DNA of 64,000 bases from an uncultured Prevotella sp. (GTDB lineage Bacteria > Bacteroidota > Bacteroidia > Bacteroidales > Bacteroidaceae). A program made the translations under genes and the position numbers. Location: NCBI GenBank assembly GCA_900322035.1, contig ONYL01000013.1:1-64000 (forward strand), given 5' to 3'. Within the stretch, counting starts at the first letter, position 1, and each line of letters opens with the position of its first letter. Below the pieces are notes generated by a model. The model was not told the origin of the DNA. It saw only the letters and a list, made by a program, of their open reading frames with translations, and made no database searches. Shown here in pieces: positions 61,693 through 64,000 of the stretch.

Positions 61693-62023
61693 ATGGCAAT
61701 AAGAATTGTTGGAGTAGATTTGCCCCAGAATAAGCGTGGCGAAATCGCATTGACCTATATCTATGGTATTGGTCGAAGTAGTTCAGCAGACAGATGATCA
61801 GGCTGCTGCTATCCGTCAGATTATCGGCGCTGAGTACAAAGTTGAAGGTGATCTCCGTTCGGAGGTTCAGATGAACATCAAGCGCCTGATGGATATCGGT
61901 TGCTATCGTGGCATCCGTCATCGTCTTGGTCTTCCTGTTCGCGGTCAGAGCACAAAGAATAATGCTCGTACTCGCAAGGGAAAGAAGAAGACTGTTGCTA
62001 ATAAGAAGAAGGCTACGAAGTAA
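61693..62023 (+). pseudogene. rpsM: 30S ribosomal protein S13 gene, frame broken by an internal deletion
   Basis: From ATG 61693 the frame reads [20 protein letters not shown] then [14 protein letters not shown] and stops at 61795. A second frame, beginning by 61790, reads [20 protein letters not shown] through to the normal S13 end ([11 protein letters not shown]) at 62023. Compared with S13 of about 126 residues, roughly 17-20 codons between SSSA and TDDQ are missing, with a frame change of two bases modulo three. S13 is needed for normal ribosomes, so an assembly or consensus error is the likely explanation. Confidence 0.85.
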
Positions 62024-62099
62024 TATTTTATTGTTTTCTGGCCTCGCCTCCTAATTTTTTTGGGTAGGTACGCCTTTAACTTCAAAACATTAAAAGAAA

Positions 62100-62489
62100 A
62101 TGGCAAAGACAAAAGCAACAAACAAGAAGAAGAACGTCCGCGTTGACGCTATGGGTCAGCTTCACGTTCACAGCTCGTTCAATAATATCATCGTTTCCCT
62201 TGCCAACAATGAAGGTCAGATCATTTCTTGGTCTTCAGCCGGTAAGATGGGTTTTCGTGGCTCAAAGAAGAATACTCCCTATGCTGCCCAGATGGCCGCA
62301 GAGGACTGCGCAAAGGTAGCTTTCGACCTCGGTCTTCGCAAAGTGAAGGCTTATGTCAAGGGTCCCGGTAATGGCCGCGAGTCTGCAATCCGTGCCGTAC
62401 ATGGTGCTGGAATCGAAGTAACTGAAATCATCGACGTTACACCGCTGCCTCACAATGGCTGCCGTCCTCCCAAGCGTCGTCGCGTATAA
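62100..62489 (+). CDS. rpsK: 30S ribosomal protein S11
   Basis: The 129-residue protein contains [20 protein letters not shown] and the C-terminal signature [20 protein letters not shown]. Confidence 0.97.
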   Translation: MAKTKATNKKKNVRVDAMGQLHVHSSFNNIIVSLANNEGQIISWSSAGKMGFRGSKKNTPYAAQMAAEDCAKVAFDLGLRKVKAYVKGPGNGRESAIRAVHGAGIEVTEIIDVTPLPHNGCRPPKRRRV

Positions 62490-62566
62490 TAATTTGATTA
62501 CGGGAATGTCTTTATTCCACTTACGTGGTCAAGTTATTCTCTTCATTTAGAACACTTTTATTTTTT

Positions 62567-63175
62567 ATGGCAAGATATATAGGTCCGAAATCTAAAATTG
62601 CACGCCGTTTTGGTGAACCCATCTTCGGCGCCGACAAAGTTTTGTCCCGGAGAAACTTCCCTCCTGGACAGCATGGCAACAGCCGTCGCAGAAAACAATC
62701 TGAGTACGCAGTCATGTTGGCAGAGAAGCAGAAAGCAAAGTACACTTATGGTGTGCTTGAGCGCCAGTTCCATAACTTGTTTACGAAGGCTGCAAAGTCC
62801 GACGGTATCACGGGTGAGGTCTTGCTCCAGGCTTTGGAGTCACGCCTCGACAATGTCGTCTTCCGTTTGGGTATTGCTCCAACTCGTGCAGCTGCCCGTC
62901 AGCTTGTAGGTCATAAGCACATCGTGGTTGATGGTAAGGTGGTCAACATTCCCTCCTATTCCGTAAAGCCCGGTCAGGTTGTAGGCGTACGCGAGAAGGC
63001 TAAGTCTCTCGAAGTGATCGATAACGCTTTGGCTGGTTTCAACCACAGCAAGTATCCTTGGCTGGAGTGGGACGAGAATACCAAGTCTGGTAAGTATCTC
63101 CACCTTCCTGAGCGTGCTGACATCCCCGAGAACATTAAGGAACAGTTAATCGTTGAGTTGTACTCTAAAGCATAA
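62567..63175 (+). CDS. rpsD: 30S ribosomal protein S4
   Basis: The protein has 202 residues from ATG 62567 ([20 protein letters not shown]). The S4 domain [20 protein letters not shown] is in the middle. It lacks N-terminal zinc cysteines. The upstream in-frame start at 62525 adds a hydrophobic stretch not found in S4 and was rejected. Confidence 0.96.
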   Translation: MARYIGPKSKIARRFGEPIFGADKVLSRRNFPPGQHGNSRRRKQSEYAVMLAEKQKAKYTYGVLERQFHNLFTKAAKSDGITGEVLLQALESRLDNVVFRLGIAPTRAAARQLVGHKHIVVDGKVVNIPSYSVKPGQVVGVREKAKSLEVIDNALAGFNHSKYPWLEWDENTKSGKYLHLPERADIPENIKEQLIVELYSKA

Positions 63176-63187
63176 ATTATTAAATTA

Positions 63188-64000
63188 ATGGCGATATTAG
63201 CATTTCAAAAACCTGATAAAGTTGTGATGTTGGAGCACAACGACCATTTCGGCAAGTTCGAATTCCGGCCGTTGGAGCCTGGTTTCGGTGTCACCATCGG
63301 AAACGCGCTCCGTCGCATCCTTCTCTCATCGCTCGAAGGCTTTGCCATCAACACCGTTCGTATCTCCGGTGTAGAGCATGAGTTTGCATCCGTTCCGGGT
63401 GTAAAGGAAGATGTAACCAACATCATCTTGAATTTGAAGCAAGTCAGATTCAAGCAAGTAGTAGAAGAATTCGAGAACGAAAAAGTCAGTATCACCGTCG
63501 AGAATGTCACAGAATTCAAGGCTGGCGATATTGGCAAATATCTGACTGGATTTGAAGTGTTAAATCCTGATTTGGTAATTTGTCATTTAGACTCAAAAGC
63601 TTCCATGCAGATAGAGCTCTCCATCAACAAGGGCCGTGGCTACGTCCCCGCTGATGAGAACCGCGAAGCCTGCACCGACGTAAACGTAATTCCAATCGAT
63701 TCCATCTACACCCCGATCCGTAATGTCAAATACTCCGTTGAGCCATATCGTGTTGAGCAGAAGACCGACTACGATAAGCTTGTCATTGAGGTCACTACGG
63801 ATGGTTCCATTCAACCGAAGGATGCACTGAAAGAGGCAGCCAAGATCCTCATCTATCACTTCATGCTCTTCTCTGATGAGAAGATCACGCTGGAGAATCC
63901 TGATCAGGATACCAATCAGGAGTTTGACGAGGAAGTGCTTCACATGCGCCAGTTGCTCAAGACGAAACTGGTAGATATGGGTCTCAGTGTCCGCGCTCTC
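63188..64000 (+). CDS. rpoA: RNA polymerase alpha subunit, partial (N-terminal 271 residues)
   Basis: The frame starts [20 protein letters not shown] and has the dimerisation signature [20 protein letters not shown]. The N-terminal domain is complete, and the C-terminal DNA-binding domain has just begun when the window ends, so the gene runs off the right edge. It follows rpsD by 12 bases. Three GAATTC sites lie inside it. Confidence 0.97.
   Translation, partial: MAILAFQKPDKVVMLEHNDHFGKFEFRPLEPGFGVTIGNALRRILLSSLEGFAINTVRISGVEHEFASVPGVKEDVTNIILNLKQVRFKQVVEEFENEKVSITVENVTEFKAGDIGKYLTGFEVLNPDLVICHLDSKASMQIELSINKGRGYVPADENREACTDVNVIPIDSIYTPIRNVKYSVEPYRVEQKTDYDKLVIEVTTDGSIQPKDALKEAAKILIYHFMLFSDEKITLENPDQDTNQEFDEEVLHMRQLLKTKLVDMGLSVRAL

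Overview
The window comes from a Bacteroidetes chromosome, most likely a Prevotellaceae member (Prevotella, Segatella or a relative). The evidence is: many copies of the Bacteroidetes -7 promoter box TAnnTTTG, often with a TTG/TTTG element about 20 nt upstream; A-rich leaders instead of Shine-Dalgarno sequences in front of most genes; a DUF3467 gene downstream of rpoC; an rpsU-xer-hpf-tRNA-tuf neighbourhood; secreted proteins ending in a T9SS-like C-terminal motif; and HU-related proteins beside a 'smalltalk'-like mini-protein. The species cannot be fixed from the sequence alone.

Layout. 1-5.7 kb is an accessory region. It holds the 3' end of a group II intron that interrupts a gene, a radical SAM protein of the mobile-pair type, an integrase remnant, a Fur-family regulator, and a tight minus-strand operon of a class M sirtuin-like protein, a second degenerate SIR2-like protein and a Fic protein, with a divergent AraC regulator. 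5.7-14.9 kb holds an outer-membrane barrel protein preceded by a G8 tract, a PAS protein, a YqiA-like hydrolase, aminopeptidase P, malate dehydrogenase, a lipoprotein, a set of 22-bp palindromic repeats and an FHS-type sugar permease. 15.0-29.8 kb is core: rpsU, xer, hpf, four tRNAs, tuf, tRNA-Trp, secE, nusG, rplKAJL, rpoBC. 30-45.8 kb is accessory again: a broken secreted-protein gene, a DmeF-like metal exporter, DUF3467, the 22-bp repeats again, a starch-binding-like secreted protein, an IS1380-type remnant, a complete EcoRI-type restriction-modification pair, HU-like genes, two secreted T9SS-type proteins and a TPR/AraC membrane regulator. 46.2-64.0 kb is the str, S10, spc and alpha ribosomal operons from rpsL to a partial rpoA.

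How the genes work together. The two core blocks encode most of the translation and transcription machinery in the usual Bacteroidetes order. Between the core blocks sit mobile, defence and surface genes. Two essential ribosomal genes are out of frame as given: rplB by an exact 40-bp tandem duplication, rpsM by an internal deletion. In a living cell these are most easily explained as assembly errors, so they are also a warning about sequence quality.

The best candidates for new biology are the co-transcribed sirtuin/sirtuin/Fic cassette, the G8 tract whose length decides whether an upstream start joins the outer-membrane protein, the 22-bp palindromic repeat family at two loci, and an EcoRI-family system in a Bacteroidetes chromosome. 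All functional statements rest on reading the sequence and on recalled family features; no database search was run.
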